In this document: positions 18,141 through 27,210 of the stretch, piece after piece
How the letters are laid out: the number at the start of each line of letters is the position of its first letter
Numbering within the stretch: position 1 is the first letter of the stretch
Origin: Bacteroidota bacterium
Lineage (GTDB): Bacteria > Bacteroidota > Bacteroidia > Bacteroidales > JAAUTT01
Reading direction: 5' to 3'
Assembly: GCA_020048915.1 (NCBI GenBank)
Contig: JAIFLU010000102.1
Coordinates: forward strand, 1 to 58,175
DNA length: 58,175 nucleotides
Program-made: the position numbers and the translations under genes
Notes under the pieces: generated by a model
What the model was told of the DNA's origin: nothing
Seen by the model: the letters and a program-made list of their open reading frames with translations, nothing else
The model's database searches: none

Positions 18141-20294
18141 TTATAATTCAATAGTAACACTTTTACCTGCATATACCGTTTGCGGCAAATCGATCGCTAT
18201 TTCGCTGATATCTTTCTCCTTATTCCAGGTAGCTTTGTAGTTTGTTCCGTTTTTTTCAAATCTTCCGGTTACTGTTAAATGGATTTTACCCAGTTTACGG
18301 GATGGATCAGCCACCGAAATCTGCTTGATTGTTGAGCCATTGGTTCTAACCATTACCAGCCCAGGACTGTCAGTTCCAATTTTTAAGCCTGGTAAAATCA
18401 AAATTTCGCCCGATTTATAAAATACTAACTGGCTGATATTTGTACCAGAATTTCTCACCGCCTGAATTTCGGTAGAATTCTCCAAAATCTCAATAGGATG
18501 ATTCAATTGGCTTTCAATTTCTTTTTCGGATATTGAAGGAACAACAATATATTGATATTTTGCACTCTGAGGATGAATTCCATGATCGAGCCAAAGTTTG
18601 AAGACCTCTTTGCTAATTTCATCTTTAGGTGAATCCGATTGCTGGTTAATTTTAAACCAACTTCCTGTTTCGGACTGATTGGACAAGTTAACTTTTTGTG
18701 CCTCCGGGAAAATATAAGCCATACTATCGTGGTAAACCCAACGAATATCCGTAAATTGCTGTGAACCGTTTTTTAACACCGTTTTTTCACTGTCCTTTTT
18801 TACAATTACATCGCCACGCAATAAACACTGGTTTAGTGTTGTTACGACTGGTAGTTTTGAATCTGAATTGATTCCGGCACCCAGGCATACATACTCTTTA
18901 TCGAAAAAGAACCATGCCTTTTTAGCATCCAAAGGATCGTGGGGACTTTTGAAATCGAATGCCACAGCACCATATATCTCATCGGTAACCGCTCCAACAA
19001 AATCCGTCAGTCCTTTCTTTTGAATTTCGTTTTCGGTTGGTAGCGCTGGTTTCTGAACTACGGTAGTTCCGGGGATTTTCTGCCAGTCGTAAACCGGAGC
19101 AATATCGTAATATTCATCCCCCCTGCGCGAAATATAGTTAGTGCCGTCTCCCCGGTGATGGTTCATTAATCCTTCGCCGTTATATGGGACTTCCATATTT
19201 TGATTGCGGGTGGAATACATCCTCACCGAAGTAAAATATTCGGGCCGCTGATGCGTATAATGTTCTGTTTGCCAAAAAAAAGCACTGTGTGACAACGTTG
19301 GCTCAGCCTCGCCCTTCCGTATTTTTACAATTACTTCCAGCTCATTTTTACGATAATCGGTTGTTTTCAGCAATCGTTCAGGAGTTGCTGTTTTAAATGC
19401 CCTTTGAGCATTCTCGCGGGTAATATCGCGGTTCATAGCTCCGGTATCGGGGAATTTACCATAAACCATCATCTTACAAATTCCATCGAGATAATAGTCT
19501 ATGAGAAGCTGAAGCGATTTATCGGAAAATTTATAGGAAGTTCCTGCAACATTGGCCGCCCATTCTGCAAAAGCATCGGCATAGCCTAAACCATACGAAA
19601 GTGTATTGTTAACGCGGTCTTCGCGATGATGAAAACTAAAATCGTATTGCATTCCACGGCCGGAGGCAAATTTTATTTCCCCTTCGATTACTTTTACTAC
19701 CTCGTCGAAAAGTTTGGCATCCCGATTAAACAATGCTGTTTTTGCTAAAATACCGGCAATTTTTATCCGGTCGCCGCTTGGGCGTGCACCCGAAGCTGTC
19801 AAATGGGCGCGACCAACCATAGGCAATGTTTTTGCAATCTGCTCGCTGGTCAAATCGGTATCCATAATGAGCAAAACGCTCACCAATGCGTTGGGAGTCC
19901 CAATCTGGTTCCACCACCAGTTATCACAAATAAAATCGTTTGCCAGCCAATAATTAATCGCAGAATAGATGGCTTTTTTAAGCTTTTTATCCCCTTTCCA
20001 TTCAGATCCTTTTTTTTTGAAAGCCCGGCTTAACTCAACCAAATTACTCAAATGCTGGCCATGCTGGAATCCGGTTCGCGACACGTCTTTATAATTAATA
20101 CCTGGCCAGGTGCCATCTTCCTTAAGAGTACTCACTAATAGCTTAATATTCGATTCGCTAACACCAGGATCCATTTGATCGGCAATAAACCGCTGCCGAA
20201 GAATTTCCAAATCGCTGATTGCATTCAAACTCAAGCAAAACGAGAATGAAAACAGAAATATTAGTATTAATTGGGAGTATTTTGAATTTTTCAT
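18141..20294 (-). CDS. Polysaccharide lyase family 8-type lyase
   Basis: 717 residues with a signal peptide ending near residue 25. The N-terminal alpha/alpha-toroid (about 30-330) has NWWWNQIGTPNA at 125-136, FHHRED at 221-226 and LSYGLGYADAFAEW at 232-245. His 223 and Tyr 234 fit the PL8 catalytic His-Tyr pair, and NRDITR near 288-293 fits the conserved Arg site. Beta-sandwich domains follow to residue 717. PL8 includes chondroitin AC, hyaluronate and xanthan lyases. Oddly, the usual TGAN segment that carries the catalytic Asn appears as ASGARPSGD, without Asn, in my by-eye alignment. No sulfatase accompanies it, so an unsulfated target such as a glucuronate-containing exopolysaccharide is likelier than chondroitin sulfate. 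Confidence 0.82.
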   Translation of the reverse strand: MKNSKYSQLILIFLFSFSFCLSLNAISDLEILRQRFIADQMDPGVSESNIKLLVSTLKEDGTWPGINYKDVSRTGFQHGQHLSNLVELSRAFKKKGSEWKGDKKLKKAIYSAINYWLANDFICDNWWWNQIGTPNALVSVLLIMDTDLTSEQIAKTLPMVGRAHLTASGARPSGDRIKIAGILAKTALFNRDAKLFDEVVKVIEGEIKFASGRGMQYDFSFHHREDRVNNTLSYGLGYADAFAEWAANVAGTSYKFSDKSLQLLIDYYLDGICKMMVYGKFPDTGAMNRDITRENAQRAFKTATPERLLKTTDYRKNELEVIVKIRKGEAEPTLSHSAFFWQTEHYTHQRPEYFTSVRMYSTRNQNMEVPYNGEGLMNHHRGDGTNYISRRGDEYYDIAPVYDWQKIPGTTVVQKPALPTENEIQKKGLTDFVGAVTDEIYGAVAFDFKSPHDPLDAKKAWFFFDKEYVCLGAGINSDSKLPVVTTLNQCLLRGDVIVKKDSEKTVLKNGSQQFTDIRWVYHDSMAYIFPEAQKVNLSNQSETGSWFKINQQSDSPKDEISKEVFKLWLDHGIHPQSAKYQYIVVPSISEKEIESQLNHPIEILENSTEIQAVRNSGTNISQLVFYKSGEILILPGLKIGTDSPGLVMVRTNGSTIKQISVADPSRKLGKIHLTVTGRFEKNGTNYKATWNKEKDISEIAIDLPQTVYAGKSVTIEL

Positions 20295-20337
20295 GCGAAA
20301 AACTATTTGATAACTGGTTAAGGTAATTTATAAATGA

Positions 20338-22398
20338 CTATTCCATAATAGTGTATTTTTCAGCGCTTATCTTCTCATTCGATTTCAGATCTGTTCCATT
20401 ACCGGCATAGGTATTATGTGAAATTGTAATTTCTCTCCCAGAATAAGATTCCACCCCAAACCCATTGTTATAATGGATGAGGTTATTGCTGACGGAAACT
20501 TTATCGCAGCCATTGTACAAATATTCCAGCATGACTCCGCTTCGGTCATTATTTTCAATAAGATTGCCTGATATTTCAATGTTGCTGCTTTCTAGTAAAT
20601 CTATACCATAGTATGCATTACGGGCAATTTCGCAGTAGTTTATTTTAGCATTTTTGCAATGCGTTAATGTTACTCCGCTTCCAAACGGAGAGGTGACAAA
20701 ACGGCTGTCTTTAATCACCACCCCGTTGCAATGACCTAATAAAAGATTATGCTGAAGTTTTGGTCCGGGAACAACACTTGATCCGTTTTCGCTGAAGTTA
20801 CACCCTGAAATATTCAATCCTTCTGCTCCTGTTATAAACACCCCGTTGTATGTGCAATTCTGCACTGTAACATTGATAAGATTAATATTTTTCATATCTC
20901 CCTCTCTGTGAGATCTCAAAATGATACCACCCCTATTCCCGGTACTTCGAAATGAGCGGCTGGAATTCGGATCCGTTCCGGTTTCAGGTTTTAAAGCTCC
21001 TTCAACTACCAGATCACGAATTGTAAAGTTGTGGAGAAATGAATCGGCATTGACAATTGCATCGTGCGCACCAGAGGCCGGATCAAGAAAAAGAACCGTT
21101 CCTAATCCTTCGCCTGAGAGTGTAACACCCGAAGGTATTTTTAAAGTGATTGGCAACGTATGCAATCCGATGGATGCTTTTACCCAGCCACCTGTTAAAG
21201 CTGCACTGTCTAATGCTTTCTGAATCGATTCGCCCGGTTTAACGATAATTGCATTGGCAGGAACCTTTGCAGTAACCTCCGGCAAAGCTCCGGCTGGAAA
21301 TGCAACAGCAGAGGGCTTTGGCGTACCCGTTTTAACAATTGATGCGTTAGCAGGAGCCCTGAATGCTGTCAGGACACTTCGGGTAGCTTTAGGTCTTGCT
21401 GAATCAGCGGCAGTTTTTGAATAAGGCAGATCTACACCTTTGGAAGTATAATGCCTGTAAACATATTCGTAGTCGTCCCTGACTTTTTTTGCCCTTTCCG
21501 AAATAATTCCATAGCAATGAGGCTTCTCACCAGTGAGAAATTGAGCAGAATATTCATAACCTAAAGCTATTCGGTTATTGGCAATTGAAAAAAGATCGAC
21601 ACCCTGCGTATAGGCAATACGGGCAGCACCGGCAAATTCGCCAAGGCCAAGTTGAACATGCCCTTGATCGCGCGCACTTTCCTGACATTGTCCGCTTGGA
21701 TAGATGTATTTAAAAATACTCCCGTTTACTGGTCCATGCAGAAAATGGTCAATAGCATTGTTAAACATAGCGCGGTTATCGGTGAAAACTGCAATTGCCA
21801 AAATCGAGTGGATTATTGCACCATCCCAGTTTCCATTGGCCTGTGGATAATAAAAACGCATTAACGGATAGTAAACGGTCATTAACATATTTGTGAAGCT
21901 ATCCTGATCTTTTTGCAACCAACTGGCATTTGTGTTCCGTAATATCTCAGCTGCATTGCAAAGTAGATGGCCTGTCCAGCCAGCTAAAAGCTTGGCATCG
22001 TTGTAATCGAAATCCCAAAGTGCCGGAGACCATTTATTTATTATTTCGATGGCTTTATTTGCATATTTTTTATCGTCGGTTATGTACCAAAGGAGGGCTA
22101 AGTTATAGGCCATGTTTGACCCTTTTGACAAATCGTCTCCGCCAATATTAGGTTTCCCGTAAGGTCCACGCATTACATGGGCATGCGGTTTAACTAAAAA
22201 GTTTAGGTCTGTTTCACTTTTAAGCCTTTCAAAGGCATCTTTCCAGGGTTGTTCTCCTTTCAAAACCTGTTTCTTCATGTATTCCAGATCGGCCGAAGTT
22301 TGATCGATTCCCGGATGAAGAAAACTCTGAGCGGAAAGTGCCGCTGAAAAAATAATGGATAAAAAAACGGTTAGGACACTAGAATTGGTTCTTTTCAT
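20338..22398 (-). CDS. Fusion of alginate-lyase-like domain and parallel beta-helix domain
   Basis: 686 residues with a signal peptide ending near residue 23 (AALSAQ). Residues about 30-320 match the Alginate_lyase superfamily: SNMAYNLALLWYITDD, NGNWDGAIIHSILAIA and CQESARDQGHVQLGLGEFAGAARIA. A Pro/Ala-rich linker follows (about 330-385), in which PANASIVK and PANAIIVK form an imperfect repeat. Residues about 388-670 form a right-handed beta-helix: KPGESIQKALDSA opening, then many turns such as NISGCNF, ISGNLIENNDRSG and VSNNLIHYNNGFG. The helix may be a second lyase/epimerase or hydrolase unit, or a binding module. Two catalytic-type folds in one secreted chain suggest coupled attack on one polymer. 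Confidence 0.82.
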   Translation of the reverse strand: MKRTNSSVLTVFLSIIFSAALSAQSFLHPGIDQTSADLEYMKKQVLKGEQPWKDAFERLKSETDLNFLVKPHAHVMRGPYGKPNIGGDDLSKGSNMAYNLALLWYITDDKKYANKAIEIINKWSPALWDFDYNDAKLLAGWTGHLLCNAAEILRNTNASWLQKDQDSFTNMLMTVYYPLMRFYYPQANGNWDGAIIHSILAIAVFTDNRAMFNNAIDHFLHGPVNGSIFKYIYPSGQCQESARDQGHVQLGLGEFAGAARIAYTQGVDLFSIANNRIALGYEYSAQFLTGEKPHCYGIISERAKKVRDDYEYVYRHYTSKGVDLPYSKTAADSARPKATRSVLTAFRAPANASIVKTGTPKPSAVAFPAGALPEVTAKVPANAIIVKPGESIQKALDSAALTGGWVKASIGLHTLPITLKIPSGVTLSGEGLGTVLFLDPASGAHDAIVNADSFLHNFTIRDLVVEGALKPETGTDPNSSRSFRSTGNRGGIILRSHREGDMKNINLINVTVQNCTYNGVFITGAEGLNISGCNFSENGSSVVPGPKLQHNLLLGHCNGVVIKDSRFVTSPFGSGVTLTHCKNAKINYCEIARNAYYGIDLLESSNIEISGNLIENNDRSGVMLEYLYNGCDKVSVSNNLIHYNNGFGVESYSGREITISHNTYAGNGTDLKSNEKISAEKYTIME

Positions 22399-22435
22399 AA
22401 ACTCGACGATTTTTACCGGTTCTTAAAAGCTGGTT

Positions 22436-23620
22436 TTAATTTTTTAGTTTTTGAAACCGAAGCATCGCTTCCAAATAATAATAGTCGCCATAAATCAATG
22501 GTACATCAACTTCGCTGTTATGCGCTTTCGATCCCACACAATGCTTTAACAGAAAATAATTGTTCTGGCCTAATTCTGCTAAATAAGCCGGAGAAGAAAG
22601 AACACGAATTTGTTGCTCTGCAACTTCCCGATATTTTTTTGCCGATTTTTTATCGACATACTGGCTTAGCTCAATTAAAGCAGATGCCATAACAGCTGCG
22701 GCTGAGGCATCGCGGGGATCATCTTTCGATTGAACATTAAAATCCCAATACGGAATTTTGTCGTCCGGTAAATTCGGGTGATTCAGAAGAAAACCGGCAA
22801 TCTTCTTGGCATGCTGCAGGTAGCGTTCATTTTTTGTTTCTCTGTACATCATGGTGTATCCATACAATCCCCAACTTTGCCCCCTCGACCAGGCAGAATT
22901 ATCGTCCAATCCCTGATGGTTTTGCTTTTTTTCTACTTTATAGGTAACTGTGTCGTAAGATACTACATGAAAGCAGCTATAATCGGGCCTATAATGATTT
23001 TTAATGGAATTATCGGCATGATTAACTGCAATTTTATAAAAGGTCGAATCCTTTGAATATTTAAAAGCCCACATCAGGAATTCAAGGTTCATCATATTAT
23101 CAATAATTACAGGATATTGCCATTTGGCATTTGTATTCCACGATTTTATCAACCCAATTTTGGGGTTATACCGGGTAATCAACGATTTGGCTCCTGTTAG
23201 CATTACATCATTATAACCGGATTGATTAGTCAGGCGTGCACCATTGCCAAAACTGCAATAGAGAATAAATCCCAAATCGTGTGTGCTTTTGGTATATTTT
23301 TCACGCTCAATGCGACTGGTAAACAATAGTGCATCTTCTTTCAGTTTATTATTCCCGGTTGTTTCATATAAATACCATAAAGAACCGGGGAAAAAACCGC
23401 TTGTCCAGTTTCGGGAGGTTGTGACTATCATTTTACCGTCTTTTGCAGTACTCCGCGGCAACGAATCCGATTTCGTCTTCATTTCCAAAGCCATTAATTC
23501 GTATTGTTTTACAGAAAACTCAAGCGACTCTTTAATAATTTGAACCGTTGGTTTTTGCTTGATATTTGTGAAGGAGACAATTATAAGAATGGCAGCAACT
23601 ATAATAATGCTTTTCTTCAT
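22436..23620 (-). CDS. GH88 unsaturated glucuronyl hydrolase
   Basis: 394 residues, normal for family GH88, with an N-terminal hydrophobic export signal (MKKSIIIVAAILIIVSFTN). The enzyme hydrates and releases the 4,5-unsaturated uronic acid left by polysaccharide lyases. The expected catalytic acid pair is visible as Asp 115 in THDLGF and Asp 174 in IIDNMMNLEF. The aromatic substrate-binding blocks NWTSGFFPGSLWYLYE and AWSRGQSWGLYGY are also present. It is the first enzyme gene after the binding-protein genes, with a terminator-like hairpin before it, and it is the step that ties the many lyases of this locus into one pathway. Confidence 0.92.
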   Translation of the reverse strand: MKKSIIIVAAILIIVSFTNIKQKPTVQIIKESLEFSVKQYELMALEMKTKSDSLPRSTAKDGKMIVTTSRNWTSGFFPGSLWYLYETTGNNKLKEDALLFTSRIEREKYTKSTHDLGFILYCSFGNGARLTNQSGYNDVMLTGAKSLITRYNPKIGLIKSWNTNAKWQYPVIIDNMMNLEFLMWAFKYSKDSTFYKIAVNHADNSIKNHYRPDYSCFHVVSYDTVTYKVEKKQNHQGLDDNSAWSRGQSWGLYGYTMMYRETKNERYLQHAKKIAGFLLNHPNLPDDKIPYWDFNVQSKDDPRDASAAAVMASALIELSQYVDKKSAKKYREVAEQQIRVLSSPAYLAELGQNNYFLLKHCVGSKAHNSEVDVPLIYGDYYYLEAMLRFQKLKN

Positions 23621-23742
23621 ATATAAATAGTTTTGTAGTTGAATGTCAATTTTATTTCAGCAGATAGAAGAGCGAAATAATTCTTCTTTCAATCGGAAGT
23701 ATTTGTATTTTGCAAACATAAAAAGCTAAGAATAGGTTTGTT

Positions 23743-23779
23743 TAATAAAAGCCCTATCAGAAATAATCCCGATAGGGCT
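23743..23779 (-). terminator. Terminator-like hairpin before the enzyme genes
   Basis: On the minus strand AGCCCTATC pairs perfectly with GATAGGGCT around a 12-base loop, followed by TTTTATT. It stands between the DUF4466 gene and GH88, where it could end most transcripts after the susC-susD-lipoprotein part and lower enzyme expression. Confidence 0.7.
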
Positions 23780-23835
23780 CCAAAACAAACAAACTACTCC
23801 CACATCAGGGAAACTTAACCAAACCCTTTTTTTAT

Positions 23836-23872
23836 AAAGTCGAGGTGAACAAGATTGATACACCCCGACTTT
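23836..23872 (-). other. Strong hairpin just after the lipoprotein gene stop
   Basis: AAAGTCGAGGTG (23836-23847) pairs with CACCCCGACTTT (23861-23872), with one G-U pair. It begins 14 bases after the DUF4466 stop. On the coding strand no T run follows, so a 3'-end stabiliser or processing hairpin is likelier than a terminator; on the plus strand a T-rich tail is present. Confidence 0.5.
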
Positions 23873-23885
23873 ATTTTTATTTTCA

Positions 23886-24869
23886 TCAATTTACCAGATA
23901 CCGTTTGATGCTGATTCTTGCACTTCCATTAGCATTTACAGCATTTACATACACATAGGCTCTGTAGTTTTTATTAGCAGTTTCCAGCCAGATACCGGAT
24001 TCAGCCTTCAAATTCAAAGCATAGTTTGGAGAACCTTCAAGAGATAGTTTCTGAAAATCCATATCATCCACATAAACTCCATATTGCAAACGAGCGAGAT
24101 GTCTATCCCTCAATGCCCATACTTTTTTAATTTGAGCATCATTCGAAACCCCAGCCGGAAGAACTAATCCGTCAAGATATTCTGCACTAGTTGCAGGAGC
24201 CATTAAAGCATGCCCGAATGTGATTCCTGTAATGTTTCTGTACAAATAAACAAGATCAATTTTATCAGCATTTAGTGCAGCATCTGTTGCATTATAAACA
24301 GCCATGTTTTCAATTGATATATAGCAATTTGCATTATTAGTAACTGCCAAATCCAGAGCCATATCCATTTTTGCAACTGTATAGGGGCCCATTTTGTAGG
24401 TAGCCGTTTTACCATTGCTGGCCGTTGCGGAGAAAGTAAACGTCACTTCCTTACCTTTAGCCTCATCAGGTATTTTATAGAAATACCTGAGGGTTGCAGC
24501 ACAAGTGTCGCGGGTGAAGTTAACAACAGTTGCGTTTCCTTCGGTAATAGCTGTATCGGCTACCTGAATCCCCACATCAACACCACTGCTATTGGTATAG
24601 AAAGATCTTTTTTCCATGTAGGTGCCACTTGCACCAGCAATAGTAGCTTCTACCCGGGCTGAAACAATTTTCCCTTCAGCATCCGGTATGGCCATTGCAT
24701 AGGCAAATTCAAGATTCTGACCTGCTAAATTAGGGCCAATAGAACGTTTAATCACATCGTTATTTAATCCCGATTTGGGAGATGGTAAAGCATATTCTTC
24801 CTCCTTACAAGAATTGAGAAAAAGGACAAAAACCATCAATAGCGCTATATGTATATAATTTCTTTGCAT
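23886..24869 (-). CDS. DUF4466-type surface lipoprotein (putative glycan-binding)
   Basis: 327 residues with a lipoprotein signal (VFLFLNSC, Cys near residue 21). The body has repeated beta-rich segments: IKRSIGPNLAGQNLEFAYAMA, ARVEATIAGASGTYMEKRSFYT and DTCAATLRYFYKIPDEAKG. This pattern fits the DUF4466 proteins found next to SusC/SusD pairs in glycan loci. By position, last in the susC-susD-small lipoprotein group, it likely acts as a surface glycan-binding protein handing oligosaccharides to SusD. The family assignment rests on my recognition of the N-terminal pattern and the context; no binding residues can be assigned. Confidence 0.65.
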   Translation of the reverse strand: MQRNYIHIALLMVFVLFLNSCKEEEYALPSPKSGLNNDVIKRSIGPNLAGQNLEFAYAMAIPDAEGKIVSARVEATIAGASGTYMEKRSFYTNSSGVDVGIQVADTAITEGNATVVNFTRDTCAATLRYFYKIPDEAKGKEVTFTFSATASNGKTATYKMGPYTVAKMDMALDLAVTNNANCYISIENMAVYNATDAALNADKIDLVYLYRNITGITFGHALMAPATSAEYLDGLVLPAGVSNDAQIKKVWALRDRHLARLQYGVYVDDMDFQKLSLEGSPNYALNLKAESGIWLETANKNYRAYVYVNAVNANGSARISIKRYLVN

Positions 24870-24884
24870 AGTCTGTTCTTTTTT

Positions 24885-25295
24885 TTAAGGTTTGGGTTGC
24901 ACAGTAATGTAAACAGTGTAGTCCTTTTTTACCTTGCGGTTACCGGAAATTACAGTCCACAGTTTAGGAGTGGCCAAATCAGAGAAATCGACTTTGCCAA
25001 TAATTTTAGGATCAAGCTTAGCATCTGTTACAAGCGAAAATTGCGGGTAAAGATTTTTTAAGTCGGTACCATAGAACACTTCCACATTTACTGTTTGAGC
25101 AGTTGTATCAATCACTGCATTTTTGGTTCTAACAGTTTGAAAGTCAGATCCTAACAACTCGAAATTACTTACATAACATTCGGCTCTTTCGGTTATTAAC
25201 AAACCATCCCCGTCAACAGGAAAATCCTTTGAACATTGCGTTCCGGTAAATAGCACAAGTATTAGTGCGAATGATATCTTTAGAAATTTTTTCAT
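24885..25295 (-). CDS. Small SusE-position lipoprotein (DUF5018-like)
   Basis: Start set at 25295 (MKKFLKISFALILVLF), which yields a lipoprotein signal ending at Cys 21 (FTGTQC); an upstream in-frame ATG at 25340 would bury it. The mature 115 residues contain one beta-domain with CYVSNFELLGSDFQTVRT and a C-terminal KKDYTVYITVQ, a pattern seen in DUF5018-type and other small Bacteroidota surface domains. It lies 54 bases after susD and 15 bases before the DUF4466 gene. It probably sits on the cell surface and helps bind glycan. The family call is tentative. Confidence 0.55.
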   Translation of the reverse strand: MKKFLKISFALILVLFTGTQCSKDFPVDGDGLLITERAECYVSNFELLGSDFQTVRTKNAVIDTTAQTVNVEVFYGTDLKNLYPQFSLVTDAKLDPKIIGKVDFSDLATPKLWTVISGNRKVKKDYTVYITVQPKP

Positions 25296-25349
25296 CGCAA
25301 TATATTTTAGATTTTTATTCTTCATTAATTTATCCTCCATATTATGATT

Positions 25350-27191
25350 TTACAACCAAGGTGTATTTTGAGTTAAATTGGAGTTTCTATCTCTTTCGCC
25401 AGGAGGAATTCTGAAAATATAATCCTGCTGGTAAGTCCTCTCTGAAGAGTTTTGGTAATACCTTTGTTGATTCGCACCATGGGTATCTATTCTCCAAACA
25501 CCTGCTCCATATGGTGGATTCCATACTCTTTCGATAGCCCTCCAACGGCGAATATCGAACCCGCGTTGACCTTCTCCAAGAAGTTCAACAATACGTTCCT
25601 GTTCAATGGCTGTGAAGAATGCAGCTTTATCAGCAGTTTTCGATGCATCTAAGGCAGGAAGGTTACCACGATAACGTATTTTGTTTACCAGTGCAATGGC
25701 ATCAGCCTGAGGTCCTATAAGTTCGTTGGTAGCTTCAGCATACATCAGGTAAACGTCGGCTAACCGCATTACCGGATATGCATAATCACCTTCACTACGT
25801 CCGAGTCCAGGAGTATTTCTTAAAAATTTACGGAAAGCAATTCCGGAGTTATTACCATCGGTATTGTAAGATGTATACTTAGCACCATTGATAGTAACAG
25901 CAGCATTCCAGGTTTTGTAAATAAACGGACACCATCCGGTTGATTTAAGCGATGCAAAACCAACACTCATTTCATAATCCCACATAATGGAAGCTTTCAT
26001 GCGATAATCTCTGTCAACATAACTCTGTGGATTCACAGCAGAATTTAATGCTGTTCTTGCTCCAGCTGTACTTGGGTTCATTGGCACAAGCTTAGCAGCA
26101 AAATCAACAGTGGTAGTCAGCTGGTAGCGGTCGGCTATTTCAAAACGCGGGTGAACCCAATGTTGTGACCCTTCGTGCGAACGACCGGAAACATCGCGCA
26201 TCAGCTCTTCGCCCTGACCGGTACCAGTACCACCATGAGCAAATGCCATAATCATTTCACCATCACCATTAGCGGCTGAAGTAAACAGGTAATAATAGTT
26301 AGGTAATACATCCGCTTTGCCGATGACATCAATTTGTCCTGGTTCTCCACCACGGAAAAGTTGTAAACCAAAATCGTTGATCACCGATTTAAAATCTCTG
26401 GCTGCAAGGGCATACCCCGAATCGGCCTGAACAGGATCCGGAGTAAAACCTTCCAGTTCCGGCCAGCCGAATTTATTCCAACTTGCCCAGTATAACTGAA
26501 GTTTACCACGGAAAGCCAAAGCTGCCGGTTTACCAACTCGACCAACCTGAGCAGCTTTTACTGGTAATTTTTCATAGGCATAGGTAAAATCGGCAAGTAT
26601 AGAATCTTTAATCATAGCCATGGAGGTTCTGCTGATAGATGCAACTTCAGCATTTTCCTTAATCACTTTGGTAAAATATGGAACATCTCCCCACAAGGAA
26701 ATTAACCTGAAGTAAACCATACCACGGAGTAATCGGGCTTCACCAATTATTGCTTCCAATCCTGCAATTGAGTTAGGATTGGCTGTTGCCAACATTTTAG
26801 TAACATTTTCAATTACATAATTGGTGCGGTTAACCCCACCATACAAGTGTCGGTACATTTTATCGAAATTATCTCCGTAACCGGTAGGATTATAATCAGC
26901 ACCCTGATATGCATCTCCCAAACGAAGATTGTTATTTGTAGCACTTGTTCCACGTACCCGAACGTATTCACCATGTCCCTCAAGATAATAATCGCGGTCG
27001 AAAAGAGGCCTCACATCTGCATAGGCTCCCATTAAGGCAATGGTGGCATCAGCTTCTGTTTTCCAGAAAGCAGCGGCATCCATTTTTGTTGTAGGAGCCT
27101 GGTCGAGCAGATCTTTAGTGCAAGAGTTTATAAATATTGCCATCCCCATCACAATGGAAACAACAACAATTTTTATATTAGTTTTTTTCAT
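25350..27191 (-). CDS. susD: SusD/RagB-family surface glycan-binding lipoprotein
   Basis: 613 residues with a lipoprotein signal (AIFINSC, Cys 24). Family features are the N-terminal SusD-like region (AAFWKTEADATIALMGAYA), TPR-like helices, RLISLWGDVPYFTKVI, and the C-terminal YPVMRLADVYLMYAEATNE with ERIVELLGEGQRGFDIRRW near the end. SusD proteins cap the SusC channel from outside and capture oligosaccharides. The gene lies 19 bases after susC on the same strand. It is used here as a family name; the starch system itself is not implied. Confidence 0.95.
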   Translation of the reverse strand: MKKTNIKIVVVSIVMGMAIFINSCTKDLLDQAPTTKMDAAAFWKTEADATIALMGAYADVRPLFDRDYYLEGHGEYVRVRGTSATNNNLRLGDAYQGADYNPTGYGDNFDKMYRHLYGGVNRTNYVIENVTKMLATANPNSIAGLEAIIGEARLLRGMVYFRLISLWGDVPYFTKVIKENAEVASISRTSMAMIKDSILADFTYAYEKLPVKAAQVGRVGKPAALAFRGKLQLYWASWNKFGWPELEGFTPDPVQADSGYALAARDFKSVINDFGLQLFRGGEPGQIDVIGKADVLPNYYYLFTSAANGDGEMIMAFAHGGTGTGQGEELMRDVSGRSHEGSQHWVHPRFEIADRYQLTTTVDFAAKLVPMNPSTAGARTALNSAVNPQSYVDRDYRMKASIMWDYEMSVGFASLKSTGWCPFIYKTWNAAVTINGAKYTSYNTDGNNSGIAFRKFLRNTPGLGRSEGDYAYPVMRLADVYLMYAEATNELIGPQADAIALVNKIRYRGNLPALDASKTADKAAFFTAIEQERIVELLGEGQRGFDIRRWRAIERVWNPPYGAGVWRIDTHGANQQRYYQNSSERTYQQDYIFRIPPGERDRNSNLTQNTPWL

Positions 27192-27210
27192 CTGTTCAAA
27201 GTTTTAATTT

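Noticed and set aside
18141..20294. Chondroitin sulfate degradation as the role of the PUL
   Set aside because: PL8 and GH88 alone would fit, but no sulfatase is present and most other lyases are of different types.
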